DNA of 64,000 nucleotides from Sipunculus nudus (lineage: Eukaryota; Annelida; Sipuncula; Golfingiida; Sipunculidae). The notes under the pieces were generated by a model. It did no database searches. It was not told the origin of the DNA and saw only the letters and a list, made by a program, of their open reading frames with translations. Positions 36,250 to 47,639 of this stretch are shown one piece after another. The stretch is taken from positions 60,518,453-60,582,452 of the forward strand of contig CM049311.1 of the NCBI GenBank assembly GCA_026874595.1, written 5' to 3'. Position 1 is the stretch's first letter; every line of letters starts with the position of its first letter. The position numbers and the translations under genes were made by a program.

Positions 36250-36322
36250 CTGAAGCTGGTCTGTCTCTCAGTTCTGCATTGCTTGGAATGTGGTTGTTGA
36301 ACACTGCAATTCCTGGTATTTC
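36250..36322 (-). CDS. PLD1: PLD exon l: loop (candidate)
   Basis: It encodes EIPGIAVFNNHIPSNAELRD and then RPAS. There is no family motif, because the loop is not conserved. Support is structural: acceptor TTGATAG and donor TTCAG|gtcatt keep the frame from exon k and into the long exon m. A nearer AG acceptor (CCAG) would put a stop in frame. It could be an alternative exon: at 73 nt it is not a multiple of 3, so skipping it would break the frame. Confidence 0.7.
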
Positions 36323-37085
36323 CTATCAATGACAAAAAAAAGTTGGAAATTAGTATCCTAGCACATTTGTGACTTTCATTAACTTAACTGCAAATGAAAA
36401 TCCCTGGGTCCATTTTAAGCACTTATCTCTCCACGTGAGATCCATAACAGCTATTGATTAAAGCTAATTCACTTAAATTATGTCATGGGTGTGTCTTAAT
36501 ATAGGAGAAATGATTTAGTTATGGAGGACACAGGTGTGGCAGCTTCACTGTTGTGTTTATCTGGACACCTACCTCCTGGTCAGAAACTGGCACTGGTACT
36601 GCCATCTAGAGAAAGCTTTTTTGTGGCATTTAAACTTTAGGCAAGATATAACCAACCAAATTTGGCAGTTTAAAGCAGCCAATGGTTGAAGTATAAGCTC
36701 TCTGTTTACAACAATTTCAATAATTACAGGTCGCAAGAGAACTATTCACACAAATTTGTATCTTTATGATAGCAAGTGAATCATAATATTCTATAATGGG
36801 TCCATCAGACAATTCAAAACCACTATGTTGACTATCAAATCTCAATCACTGTAAGGATTAATCACCTATCACATCACTTTCACATATCAATATCAGACCA
36901 GCATCACCAATGATTGGTACACATGACAAACACTACTGTGTCATGAAAAATTACTTAAATATGTGCATGATTAACTGTCTGACTCACGTTATCTGTAACA
37001 TATATAAATATCACCTAATAATATCACGTTGTTCACTGCAGTCTTGATTGTACTAATCTTTACTTTGAAGTATTATCTGATTCAC
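36323..37085. other. Intron k-l, no recognised feature
   Basis: AT-rich and apparently unique. No exon or repeat was recognised. Confidence 0.6.
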
Positions 37086-37137
37086 CTGTGATAGTGGCCT
37101 CATTATGGAATCATGCTTTACTCCAAGATCTGACAAC
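37086..37137 (-). CDS. PLD1: PLD exon k: start of the loop
   Basis: This 52-nt exon reads LSDLGVKHDSIMRPLSQ. With the split Arg before it, it continues ...SHR-LSDLG, matching the H-R-L-(T/S)-D-(V/L)-G segment just after HKD1 in PLD1/2. Acceptor TTTTTGTAG; donor CAG|gtgaat. It is a small exon, supported by phase at both borders and by the conserved RLSDLG. Confidence 0.85.
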
Positions 37138-37189
37138 CTACAAAAAGTAAAGCAGTGACATTAATGTGAATTAGAATAAGCTTGTTTTT

Positions 37190-38865
37190 ACAATGCAAAA
37201 ACAGATTTTTGTCTCCCTTCCAAATGGGCCTCCCATCCCTAAATTTGAGGGAAAAATACAGACTACTTCAAAAACCACAGCATTCACAAATAATTTCTTT
37301 TCCAGCTAATTTGATCTTGAAGATAAAGGTCAAGGTCACTTGTTTTCAAAAACTTCCAAGATTTTTCCAGAAACATTTCAGATGTATCAAATTTCATGGA
37401 AATATATTGAGTGGTTCAAAAGTGATAGTGACTGACTGACTGACTGAAGAAGTTTTCGCTCGTCAAGCAGCTACAGGTTGCTGTGGTCAAGACCTCAGCC
37501 CTGCGCACTCCTTAAGCATGTTCTCTGAGCCAACAGAAGCGATGCCACACCAAGCCAAGCATAGAGCGGCAAGAGACCGCCACTGTATATTCCATACCGG
37601 TGACCTAATAGGAAAGCTACACCATCCAAAGCTGCAAAGGCAGAAGCAACCCACATTCCCTCTACCAATCCCAGCGGAGGAGACCCAGCCATGTCATCCG
37701 AGGGCTGAACCCAATCTTGTGAACGACAGTGTTTTGAGACGGATTGCCTTTATACTTGCAGTTTCAGCCATTTAGACCGTATTAACCAGTTTTAACCAGT
37801 TTAGCAAATTTTAGCAAGTCTTTTTGTCATCAGCATAAGTGATAGTGTAAACCACATGTTTCTTTTTCTGCTGATTTTACCTTGAAGATGAAGGTCAAGG
37901 TCACTGGTTTTTTAACACTCCCAAAATTCTGATGGAAACATTTTAAAAATAGAACTGAGTGGTTCTAATGTTATAGTGTTCACAAACAATTTCTATTCCG
38001 GCAGATTTGACCTTGAAGATGTAGGTCAAGGTCACCAGTCTCCAAACACTTCTGAGATTTCTCTAGAAACATTTCACTTATCAAATTTCAGGAAAATGTA
38101 TTCAGTGGTTCAAAAGTCAAAGCGTTCACAAATAGCTCTTCTATTCAGGCTGAATTGACCTTAGAGATAAAGATCAAGGTAACCAAAAGTAATGTAAATG
38201 TAAATAATTACTTTTTGTAAGTAAGAGACTAGCACAGCATATCAAAACTTTATGTCAAGGTAACCAGTTTTTGAACTCCTCAAAGGACATTGTTGAACAT
38301 TAAGTGTTTCAAATTTATGGAAAAAAATATGTGATACTACCAAAATTATGGGGATCACAAAAATTTCTATTTTGGCTCATTTGACCTTGATGATGAAGGT
38401 CAAGGACACCGGTTTTCAAACTCATCCAAGATATTGGTATAAATAAATAAATATCAAATTTAATGAAAAATGTTGAGTGGTTAAAAATTTAAAGCATTAA
38501 CAAATAATTTCTGTTCCTGCTGACATGACCTTAAAGATCCAGGTAGAGGTCACCAGTTTTCCAACTTGTCAAAAATTTTGTCAAAACAATCAAGTGTTGC
38601 AACAATTGAGGAAAAAGTATGTGATACTTCAAAAGTCACAAAAAATTATATTGCGACCTATTTGACTGTGATGAGGAAGGTCAAGGTCAGTAACTCTTTC
38701 ACGATATTGGTAGAAACATTTTAAATTTCAAATTTCATAAAAAAATATTGATATGTTCAAAAGTTATCAAGTTCACATGAAATGACACAGATGCCAAAGA
38801 CTATGGACGCTGATGCCGAACCAAACACTATGTGTCTCCCCCATGGGAGGGGAGACATTATATGA
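37190..38865 (+). mobile_element. HINE-like family J element with TCAAGGTCA monomers
   Basis: A head tag TGTCTCCC at 37210-37217 and a tail hairpin TGTCTCCCCCAT-GGGAGGGGAGACA at 38833-38857 frame about eight monomers of around 150 bp. Monomers share TTCACAAATAATTTCT, TTGACCTTGAAGATGAAGG + TCAAGGTCACC, and GAGTGGTTCAAAAGT. The array is interrupted at 37441-37835. No ACGG stretch is seen, but (GACT)n occurs at about 37431-37445. Confidence 0.65.
37441..37835. other. CG-richer insert inside family J
   Basis: This 0.4-kb block differs in composition from the J monomers on each side (GACCTCAGCCCTGCGCACTC, GGCAAGAGACCGCC). It contains open frames on both strands with no recognisable product. Origin unknown; it might be a small transposon or captured sequence. 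Confidence 0.4.
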
Positions 38866-39337
38866 TGACCAATGTGCTACATCAATGGTAACAATCAGCT
38901 TTAATGCAAACTGCTGCTTGAAAAAAGCCAGCAAGTTTGAATTTTTCATGGTGGGTCTGCAAAACTTAAATTTTTATCCCTGTATGAACAATTAAAATAA
39001 TGTTTTGGCATTTTAAGACTCAAACCTTGATACAAGACATATTCAAGCTGAGATTAACCTCCCTCACAAATGATGAATCTTTTGTAATTTTTTTTTTTTT
39101 GAGTTTTGGAAATGAAGCAAAGTCTTCCAACTGTTTGAATACACATCACACAGGCCAAAATCAATTCATACTAGACTGGATCACATGTTGAAACATATAT
39201 CAGTTATTGTTATGAAATAAGTTCAGCTGAAATCTGAACTGAAATTGGTTCAAACTGAGATTTGAAAATGTTCAAACTATTTAACTATCTGAAAGGGTTC
39301 TTATTCTGATTATATTATCTGATTAGAAGACTCATAC

Positions 39338-39465
39338 CTGTGAGAGGGTGTGTCCCATCTCCCGTAACACAGGTCTACTCCACCAAGGAAGGAAATCCTC
39401 TGATCAATAACAACGCATTTTTCATGATGTGCCCAGAATGAGATCCCATCAGGGTGTCGCAATAC
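39338..39465 (-). CDS. PLD1: PLD exon j: HKD motif 1
   Basis: This exon carries the first catalytic motif, [20 protein letters not shown], followed by DLCYGRWDT. The HxKxxxxD residues are H363, K365 and D370 in the numbering of the visible protein. In the PLD superfamily one HKD histidine acts as the nucleophile and the other as a general acid. The GG(V/I)DL-x-YGRWD sequence after it is diagnostic for the PLD1/2 class. Acceptor AACCAG; donor CACAG|gtatga. Confidence 0.98.
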
Positions 39466-39880
39466 CTGGTTAAATAAACATGAATATTCAAGTTTTCCCA
39501 TTTCACAGGGGTTACAATTCATAGTAGGCCCTTTCAGTGAGTTGTTTATTCATCGCTAATTCTATGTGTTATATAGTAATTGGCTGTTGATCATATTGTT
39601 GCTATATCTGATTTGTCTGTTTTGTATTCAGACTTTTGTCTTATTTTCTGTGTCAGTACTGTTGTGCTTAAAGCTATGTAAAGGCATTGAAAGCTAACCT
39701 TTTTCTGCCCAAAGGAAAAAAAAATAAACATGTGGTGATCATCTGACAACAAAGCAATATTTTCCCTTGCATGACTTTTATATAATGAAGGAAAGTTGAA
39801 ATCTGACCTAAATATACAGCACTGCCACATTTAATTGATTCCCTAAGCTGATGAGATTCAGCTAGACACATTTGACAATA

Positions 39881-40922
39881 CAGTCCAACCTCTTTCATTC
39901 ATCAACCTTGGGACTGACAGAATTTATGGTGGTAAGCAAGGTTGGCAGTTGATCGAGGGGTCCAAATGGGATGGACAGGGAAACAAAAATCGGACCATTC
40001 ATTTCTTAGGCTCATATATTATAGAAACAACATTTTATACATTTAAATAACTTCATTCACATAAAGAAGAAAAAAATTACATATAACTACAGAAAAATAC
40101 AGTGTAAAAATTTTTAACAGAGATATACTTGTATAATATATCTGGTCAAATTATAAAATTTTCCTGGTGCCGTTTCACTTTCATTCAAGTGTGCCCCCAA
40201 AGAATTCCGTAATGGAGCATTGTTTGCCAGCTTGTGACTGAAGAGCTGTTATTCTTTGGTCAATTCCGTAAAATGTGTCAATATCAGACTTTCACTATAG
40301 TAGGAGCTCTTGAAATAGAAGGTTGAAGGTTGAAGGGAAACATTTAGACAGAGTGGCAGTAACATCAGGAGTGCCACAGGGCACTGTTCTTGGCCCAATC
40401 CTTTTTTTATATTTATTAATGACCTCCCAACAGACAACATTGTTGTCTGTACATGATATGTATAAGCTGCTGGGACTTGTACCCCTGTTAAGTGCTCCAA
40501 ACTACTCATCTGGTTTGCCTCAGGTGTAAAATCAATACTGGTCACTCAGCTGATGACAGCTGACCTCAAACAACTCAAGGGTGCTAAGTCATTAATTAAT
40601 CCTTGGCACTGGGTACTTGATCCATAAGCAGTGAGGCGTGACATTTTGTAAACACAGACAAGGCCAGGTCAGCTGAGCCCAAGCCAATAACATCCCGGCT
40701 TGACAAAATATTTCTGACGTGTCTTTAGCTAGAAACTGGAAGTTGGGGTATGATCAAGGGAATATGGCACATTTGTGTAAAAAAGCACCAGGCGGATGGT
40801 GGATAGTGAGGCTGGCAAATGCACGGGTTAAATAATGTAGTAAGGAAATCGTGACTTTGTCATTAGTTGGCGGAAGGCGAGGTTAGCGGATTAACAAGGG
40901 GCAAATGAAAGAGGTTAGACTG
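39881..40922. mobile_element. 1.04-kb Tigger/pogo-like element with TA flanks
   Basis: The ends are CAGTCCAACCTCTTTCATT (left) and, on the minus strand, CAGTCTAACCTCTTTCATT (right), one mismatch in 19. Both sides are flanked by TA (39879-39880, 40923-40924). No transposase frame lies inside. A LINE reverse-transcriptase fragment sits in the middle. It fills most of PLD intron i-j. Confidence 0.85.
40315..40440 (+). pseudogene. Non-LTR retrotransposon reverse-transcriptase fragment
   Basis: The plus frame reads VAVTSGVPQGTVLGPILFL, then shifts by one in a T-run and continues FIFINDLPTDN. SGVPQG-x-VLGP-x-LF-x-x-(Y/F)-INDLP is the reverse-transcriptase finger/palm motif of Jockey/CR1-like LINEs. 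It is a short, frameshifted remnant with no active-site YADD in view. It is nested in the DNA element at 39881-40922. Confidence 0.85.
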
Positions 40923-41092
40923 TACATGCAGAAGACATCACAATTGCATTTGTACTTTAACCTGAAAAGCTCCTGCAACCTTTTGATCAGAAAGGTTTAC
41001 ACTGCTGCACTTGTAAGAAAATTTTTCTCGGAAAAACATGCGGACACAGGTACAAGTAGTGGGACAGACTTTACCCGTGTTATTTTGCATAC

Positions 41093-41206
41093 CTTAATGT
41101 TGGTTGGGTGAAGCTTCATCAGGGCCTGCTTAGTGTAGTAGCTGTTTATACCAAGGGCAACTTCCATCTCTTTATAAATTATGATGAAAATCTTCACACC
41201 CTCTTC
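41093..41206 (-). CDS. PLD1: PLD exon i: catalytic half 1
   Basis: It encodes [20 protein letters not shown] and then [18 protein letters not shown]. It matches the G-V-(R/K)-I-F-I-x-x-(Y/F)-K-E-(V/M)-E-x-ALGINS segment of PLD1/2. The acceptor is ATCACAG and the donor AAG|gtatgc. Both ends are phase 0, and the exon adds exactly 38 residues. Confidence 0.95.
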
Positions 41207-41501
41207 CTGTGATGTGATTGAATCCATTATATAACAATAAGTATCCAAGAGTTCACAAGTGCTATAAATGTGCTTCAAAAATTAAACAGCTTATTTCAAA
41301 ATTGACAAATCTTTAAAAGGCATATTCTTTTCAATGTTAAACAGTGAGGTTTTATAGAAAAATTAAAAATCATGATAATTTATTTTTTCAAATGCATGTA
41401 CTTTAAAAGTAATGCAATTATGCAAAAAAAGTTTTTATTTATAATTTATAAATGTTACCAAAATCAAATGATAACAAGCTATGTCCATTGACAGTACTCA
41501 C

Positions 41502-41580
41502 AGCTTTGCGCTTTAACATGCAGTCCAGTCGCCAATGGTCCCCATCAACTGGTCGCTTCATGTAGACTTCAGGGCTCAAC
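41502..41580 (-). CDS. PLD1: PLD exon h: catalytic half 1
   Basis: This 79-nt exon encodes [10 protein letters not shown], then VDGDHWRLD and CMLKRKA. It matches the L-S-P-E-(I/V)-x-(L/M)-K-R-P segment and the W-R-L-D-x-(I/M)-L-K-R-K-A helix that follow the DWW strand in PLD1/2. The acceptor is TTGTCAAG and the donor GCT|gtgagt, ending in phase 0. Confidence 0.94.
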
Positions 41581-41630
41581 CTTGACAAATCAATACATAG
41601 CTCCTATCAACTTTTTTACAACAAATAAAT

Positions 41631-41760
41631 TCAGTGGAACTTCATTATTTTAGACACCGGCAGTAACTGGGATAATGTCCATTATAAGGAGGTGTCTGCA
41701 TTAGATAGGTTACATATACAAAGGCTGAATTTTCACCATCTCAAGTGTCCTCACTGTGGA
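41631..41760. mobile_element. Possible one-ended DNA-transposon fragment
   Basis: CAGTGGAACTTCATTATTTT AGACACCGGCAG resembles the style of pogo/Tigger ends (CAGT-x-x-AAC-x-TC). No opposite end was located. Confidence 0.3.
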
Positions 41761-42032
41761 GGTCCATGTACTGTAATTGGCCAAAAAACTTTTCATACAT
41801 GTGCAACTTGATACTTGTAATTATAGTTTTAATCATGTTCAGTGGGTAAACATAAAACAAGGCCTACAGGCCTAATGCGAACCTGTGCATTGGGAAATAC
41901 ACCAGGTATTATGCTTCAATGCTGGACCATGACTTCTCATGTATATGAAAAATGCAGGTATTAAACATTTTGAATAAGAAACAATTACACAAACATCACT
42001 GCTGAAATTCTGGCATGCATGCACACAACACA

Positions 42033-42810
42033 ACTAGGGACCCATGGGTCTCAACGCTCAGTTGAATTTGTCTATAAGGATATTTTGTAAGAAATTTTTC
42101 AGAATGACAGTCCTGTGACCTTAACCAATGACCTTGTAACCAAAAAATCTTAGAACTTAATATCCTTGAACTTGCAGCATTAGGATTATTGTAACAATCT
42201 TTTAAAAAGTGACCTTGACCTCTGACCAGATAACCTCAAATTCTACAGGTTTCCTCAATTTGGGCAAGTAAGCCATGTGTGAACGTTGGAAAGTTCAGGA
42301 TGAAAAGTTTGATTTACAGTGCATCCACAATCTTTTTAAAAATGTGGCTTCTGTGACCTTCAACTTAGATCGCTGGACCCTGAAAATCAAAATGAATTTA
42401 CATATGTGGTTGGTCATTATTAAATCAAGTTTGAAGCCAGTCTGTCTATCCAAAGCAGAATTATCATCCATAAACTAATTTGTGAATGGATGGGCCCTGT
42501 GACCTTGACCTTTGACATATGACCCAAAAATCAAACAGAATCTTCCCCTAGTGGCTGGTTAGCAATATCTTGAAGATGGAAGGTTTGCGATGAAAAGTTT
42601 GGCTTCAAATGCATACACATTCCTTAGTGGTGGGCCATTTATAAGCTAAGTTTGAAACCAATATATCAAACTTAACTGGAGTTATCATCTGGAAACTAAT
42701 TTGTGTGGATGAAGGGTTGACAGACAGACAGACATACAAACAGACAGACTGACAGACAGGGTGATTAGTATAGGGCATCCACTTGTGATAAATAAACACA
42801 CCAGGTTTTG
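42033..42810 (+). mobile_element. A-like head with a different core and GACA tail stretch
   Basis: Head CTAGGGACCCATGGGTCTCA then ACGCTCAGTTGA. The core has about 265-bp diverged monomers with TGACCTTGACCTCTGACC and GGAAAGTTCAGGATGAAAAG. It ends with (GACA)n at 42719-42765 and GTATAGGGCATCCACTTGTG. No A-type tail hairpin is present. Confidence 0.5.
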
Positions 42811-42889
42811 GGACACCAGATGTAATGACAGCTGAGAAACTGACATGATTGTTGTCATTTTATAGTAAATAAATAGAAAAATATTTGTT

Positions 42890-43251
42890 AAAATAGGAAA
42901 ACCACCACGTTTCAGGAACTGACAAAACTAGTCATGGTCAATATTCAAGGCAAAATTCATGACAAACCATGCATTAATTATCAAGATATTGAGGGTTTTG
43001 TATCAAATTTTTTACTATTCTGTGGGGTACTTTCAAGCCCCATAGCTCATAAGAAAAAGGTCGCAGTGACCTAATTTCAGGTTTCCAAGGAAATTTTTAA
43101 TTGACCTCCCTGGATGTCCACTTAGAAGTTTCTAGGACCAGCTGTTATGATTTGTGCCCTGCTAACGGACGGACGGACAGACGTCCAGACGGACGACGGA
43201 CAAAGCGCCATTCCTATACCTCAGTTGACTTACAGTCAGCTGAGCTAAAAA
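42890..43251 (+). mobile_element. Family A monomer with tail, head missing
   Basis: One monomer (AACTGACAAAACTAGTCATG, ATTATCAAGATATTGAGG, CCTAATTTCAGGTTTCCAAG), (ACGG)n at 43167-43203 and tail TTGACTTACAGTCAGCTGAGCTAAAAA. Confidence 0.8.
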
Positions 43252-43254
43252 TGA

Positions 43255-43620
43255 TTGTAGCTGGCACCACCAGTCTTGTATACAAAAAGGTTTCAGAGAT
43301 ATATACATATGCCCAAATTCAGACTGATATATCAAACCCCTCCTGAGAAATAAGCAGGGACACACACTGTGCAAAAAATTATTGTTGGTGGCACCACCTG
43401 TCTTGTATAGTCCAAGTATACAATAATTAAAATACGATAGGTATAAATATGCCCAATTTCAGGATGATATATCAAATTCCTCTATAGAAATAAGCAGGCA
43501 CAAAAGTAACACACTGTGCAAATGTCATTGTAGGTGGTGACACCTGTCTTGTGAAAGAGAAACCCATCAAAGACACATAGACAGGTCAAAATATTAGGCC
43601 AATACATCAAACTTACCTTA
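43255..43620 (+). repeat. Family O tandem monomers, about 130 bp
   Basis: Three units start near GTAGCTGGCACCACCAGTCTTG (43258), GGTGGCACCACCTGTCTTG (43387) and GGTGGTGACACCTGTCTTG (43533). They share CAAATTCAGACTGATATATC and CCTGAGAAATAAGCAG. They look like simple versions of the F/H monomers. Confidence 0.7.
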
Positions 43621-44080
43621 AGTCTGATGCATGGGGCTGACCACGCTTAGGTACGAAAGGCAGCAGCCCCGAGTGAACTGTGACAAATTTGCTAGCTCAG
43701 GCTACTGCACTGAGTTAACTCATGACCTGCACCTGGCTAGACTGGGTGAACTTTTGACCTGTACCTGGCTGCACTGAGTGAACTCTTGACCTGTTGCCTA
43801 ATCTGATACAGTTGGCAGTCTGTCAAAGCTATAAATAGATTGGCTCCACATGCAGCCCTGAGGGGCATGTTACCCATGAGGTGATCACATGGTGCCCATG
43901 AGGTGGATCACATGCCTTGTGCTTGGCTGCACTGACTGAACTCTTGACCTATATCTGGCTGCACTGAATGAACTCTTGATCTTTTGCCAAATCTGAAACA
44001 GTTGGCAGTTTCTTAACATATGTAAATATACAGACAAAATCTTGGCCTGTTGGCAAATCTGTTTACACATACTGAAAGAC
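43621..44080. repeat. Degenerate short tandem repeat, CTGGCTGCACTGA-type
   Basis: Phrases of the type ACCTGGCTGCACTGAGTGAA + CTCTTGACCT repeat about five to six times between 43715 and 43990, irregularly spaced. GGTGATCACATGGTGCCCATGAGGTGGATCACATG is a smaller direct repeat at 43878-43912. Noncoding. Confidence 0.6.
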
Positions 44081-46896
44081 TTTGGCTAAAATGCTTTTTT
44101 TCAAGCTGAAATATTCATAAACTTTTTATCAAAATATCTAGAAAAATAAAAGATTCAGTTCTTTAGTTAAAGTTCTTTCAGTTAAAGGTCCAATAATTCT
44201 GCCCAAAATCATTCAAGTAAACTTGAACAAAGGCCACCTAAGAATAATTTTTGTGACATGTAACAGAAGTTATAACTGAAAAAATAATTTTGTAGAAGAA
44301 CAGTTTTGCAGTCCTTAGTATGGGTTAGACATAATAATGGCCATAAGACCAACTCAAGTTTTTTCTGATATTATTGAAAGAACCATGTCCTATGATAATT
44401 CTTTTGAAAAACTGACAGTTCAACTTGACAGTTTTATCACAAACATTTTAAGCTGAAAGAGGCTAAAATTATGAGGTTTTTGCCCATAAAAAACAGGTCA
44501 ATGTAGGTGGCACATCAAAATCTGCAACTTCAAATATGAGTCATGTGACCAACATTTGCACAATACTTGGTAATGCTAGCTTCTGTAATTTCTGAGATAA
44601 CTATGTCAGTATGCTTACCTGGCCAAATGCCCGTTCAAATTCATTTAACTCCACTAAAATTCATCAAATGCAAACCATTTGAACAAACTTGAGAGTGCTT
44701 GCCTCTGGGATCATTTCTGTAAAATATTGAACAATTTGGCTGGACTTTTTACAAGAAGACTTTTAAAGGTTTTTCAGCTTTTCCCCTATTAAATCTAAGT
44801 AAATGCAGATAGCAAAAAACATAATCTTAATCCCACAACATTTGATATGTGACAGATAATTGCATAAAATCTGGGGATGGTAGCTCCTGCAATTCCTGAG
44901 ACATTATGGGTTGATATACAGATGACCAATGACCCCCGTACAAAAAAAGGTCAATGCAGGTGGCACCATCAATACCTGAATTTCATATATAACTCATGTG
45001 ACCAACACTGGCATAAAATTTGGTGATGATAGCTCTGGCCGTTTCTGAGATACTCATTTTAGTATGCTTTTTTGGACAGATGACTAGGTTCAACTTCCTG
45101 TAATTCGGCCAAAATTCACAGAACTTGAACCATTTGAACAAACTTGAGAGAGATGGTATAAAAGATTATTTCTGTGAAATATTGAACAAATTGGCTTGAC
45201 CGTTTCAGAGGAGAAGATTTTTAAAGGTTTTTTAGCTTTTTCTCTATAAAATCTAAGAAAATGCAGTTTTTTTTCAGATGGCTAATTTTTTGCATTAAAT
45301 TTCATGATGCTAGCTCCAGTTGTTATCGAGATAGTATGGGTTAACTTATACCTGTGATTGTAAACATTACCTGGCATGAGGAATATCTAAAATCATAAAT
45401 CTACATTTTTTGAAAGTTTTTAAAAACATTCTTGTCAATTTTAACCATAGATAACCTGAAATCTAAATGTCTGGAGGCATGATGTAACGGATGCTGATAA
45501 ACTGGTTCCAGGCTAGATGTATCTGCTTTACACAGCTAACATATATGGTAAAATGACTCTATTCAATCTTTATTATTCAGCCAAAATTCATTCTTTGGAA
45601 CCATAAAAGACAATTATTATAAGAATTATTCAGGGGATTATTCTTGTAAAATATTAAACAAATAGGCCTCAGTGGCGTCAGTCAAAAAACGTTTTCCTGG
45701 TTTATAACTCATATGGGAAAATAAAGCAAAATGGCTAAGTTAAGCTTCCAATAACTCAGCCAAAAATCACTGAACCAAACCCATTTGAACAAACTTGAAT
45801 TATCAACATCTAAGGATAATTATTGTGTGAGATTTTAGAATTTGGCCCAGTAGTTTTTGAGAAGAAGATTTTTGTAGCAACTAAGCTAAAATGGGCTGTT
45901 ATGGTATATGACTAAATTCAGCTTCCTATAACTCAGCCAAAAGTCACTGAACTGAGACGATTTGAACAAACTTCAGAAAGCACTACCCTAGGATCATTTC
46001 TGTGCGATATTAAACAATTTGGCCAAATGGTTTCAGAGAAGAAGTTTTTTTGTAGCTGTCAGTATGATACGGGCACTGATGACCCCCGTTCAAGAAAGGC
46101 CGATGCAGTTGGCACCATCAATACCTGAATTTAAGACATGACTCATGTGACCAACATTGGCATAAAATTTGGTGATGACAGCTCCAGCCGTTTCTAAGAT
46201 TGTAATTTAGTATGCTTTTTTGGACAGATGACTAAGTTCAACTAGCTGTAACTCGGCTAAAAATCACTAAAATTAAAACTATTTGGACAAACTTGAGAGA
46301 GATTGTTCATGGAACCAATTCTGTGAAATATTGGACAATATCGCTGAAAAGTTTCGGAGAAGAAGATTTTAAAAGTTTTTTTTAGCTTTTTCTCTATAAA
46401 ATCTAAGAAAATGCAGTTAGCCAAAAAATAAGCAAAATCTGATAGAGTTTTTTAGATGACTAATTTTTTGCAGAAAATTTCTTGATGCTAACTCTTGCCA
46501 TTTTCAAGATAGTATGGGTTAACGTACAGACGACGGACACCGGCCGAAAGACGACGGATGCCGGAAGACGCCACACCAACGCATAAGCTCACAGGTTCGC
46601 TAAAAAGTATTTTCTATTACTACACAAATAAAAATGTGCTTTATACCATGAGATTACAGTGACACCTTTTTTACTGTGGATACCTGAGTAAGATGCCTGA
46701 AAAGCTGTCAGGGTTGTCTGTCTCCTCAATAAGTTCCATTATGTTGTTTAAATACAATAAAATTACCAACAAAAAAGAATATGGGGAAAATATAACAGTA
46801 TTCACCTGAAAAGGGATTGGAACAAGAGACCCATGGATAATGTTCACTCTTTGAATTACTGTGGACAATGGCAGGTGATTAAGAAAGAAACAAGCA

Positions 46897-47625
46897 AAAT
46901 TCATGGAATTAATGTCCCCAGCTTTGGGATCTTGTTGTTTTTCATGCTTGATAAAGGACAGACAAACAGAGTGACAGACAGACAGACAGAAGCCAGACAC
47001 TCCAAAACATATCCTAACCCGGGTAAGCATGAGTGCAATCACTGACCAAAATCTGAATGAAATCGGATAATATTTAGGAAAGTTATCCCACAGAAATGAA
47101 AACCTGACAAACTGACAGACAGACAAAGTGACAGACAGACATTAGCTAGACACCTCAAAACAAATCCAAACCAAGGTAAGCATGAGAGCAATCACTGACC
47201 AAAATTTAAATGACATTTAGGATAGTTATAGCACGGAAACAAAAACTTGGCAGACAGACAGACAAAGTGACAGACAGACAGACAAAAGCCAGACACTCCA
47301 AAACTATTCCCAACCAAGGTATGCATGAGAGGAACCACTGACTAAAAATTTGAATGAAATTGGATAAAATTTAAGAAAGTTATTGCACAGAAATAAAAAC
47401 CAGACAGACAGATAAAGTGACAGACAGACAGACAGAAGCCAGACACTCCAAATCCAATCCCAACCAAGGTATGCATGAGAGCAATCACTGACCCAAATTT
47501 GGATAAAATCGAATAATATTTAGAAAAGTGATCCCAAGGAAACCAAACCTGACGGACGGACAGAGAGACAGACAGACAGACAGATAAACCCAAATCAATG
47601 TCCCCCACATCCGCGAAGGGGGGGA
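46897..47625 (+). mobile_element. HINE-like family I element with GACAGACA-bearing monomers
   Basis: Tag ATGTCCCC near the head (46911-46918) and tail hairpin TGTCCCCCACATCCGCGAAG GGGGGGACA + AAAA at 47601-47632 frame about four monomers of around 150 bp. Each has (GACA)n, AGCCAGACACTCCAAAAC, GGTA(A/T)GCATGAGAGCAATCA and GAATGAAATCGGATAA.AT. A decayed A-like head (CAAGAGACCCATGG) lies at 46823. Confidence 0.65.
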
Positions 47626-47639
47626 CAAAAAGTGAATAT

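Larger units (their letters stand above)
41859..46605 (+). mobile_element. Probable large family G element or nest
   Basis: Head CAAGGCCTACAGGCCTAAT with tag GCGAACCTGTG (41878-41888). The inverted tag CACAGGTTCGC + TAAAAA lies 4.7 kb away at 46590-46605, after (GACG)-type sequence at 46520-46565. G monomers fill about 44480-46500 (GGTGGCACCATCAATACCTG, TTTTTTGGACAGATGACTA, TTTGAACAAACTTGAGAGAG). Other repeats lie inside (42033-42810, 42890-43251, 43255-44050). Whether the two ends belong to one insertion is inference. Confidence 0.5.

Noticed and set aside
37518-37775. 85-codon plus-strand frame and its minus counterpart
   Set aside because: No family motif and no splice context; it lies in a CG-richer insert of unknown origin.
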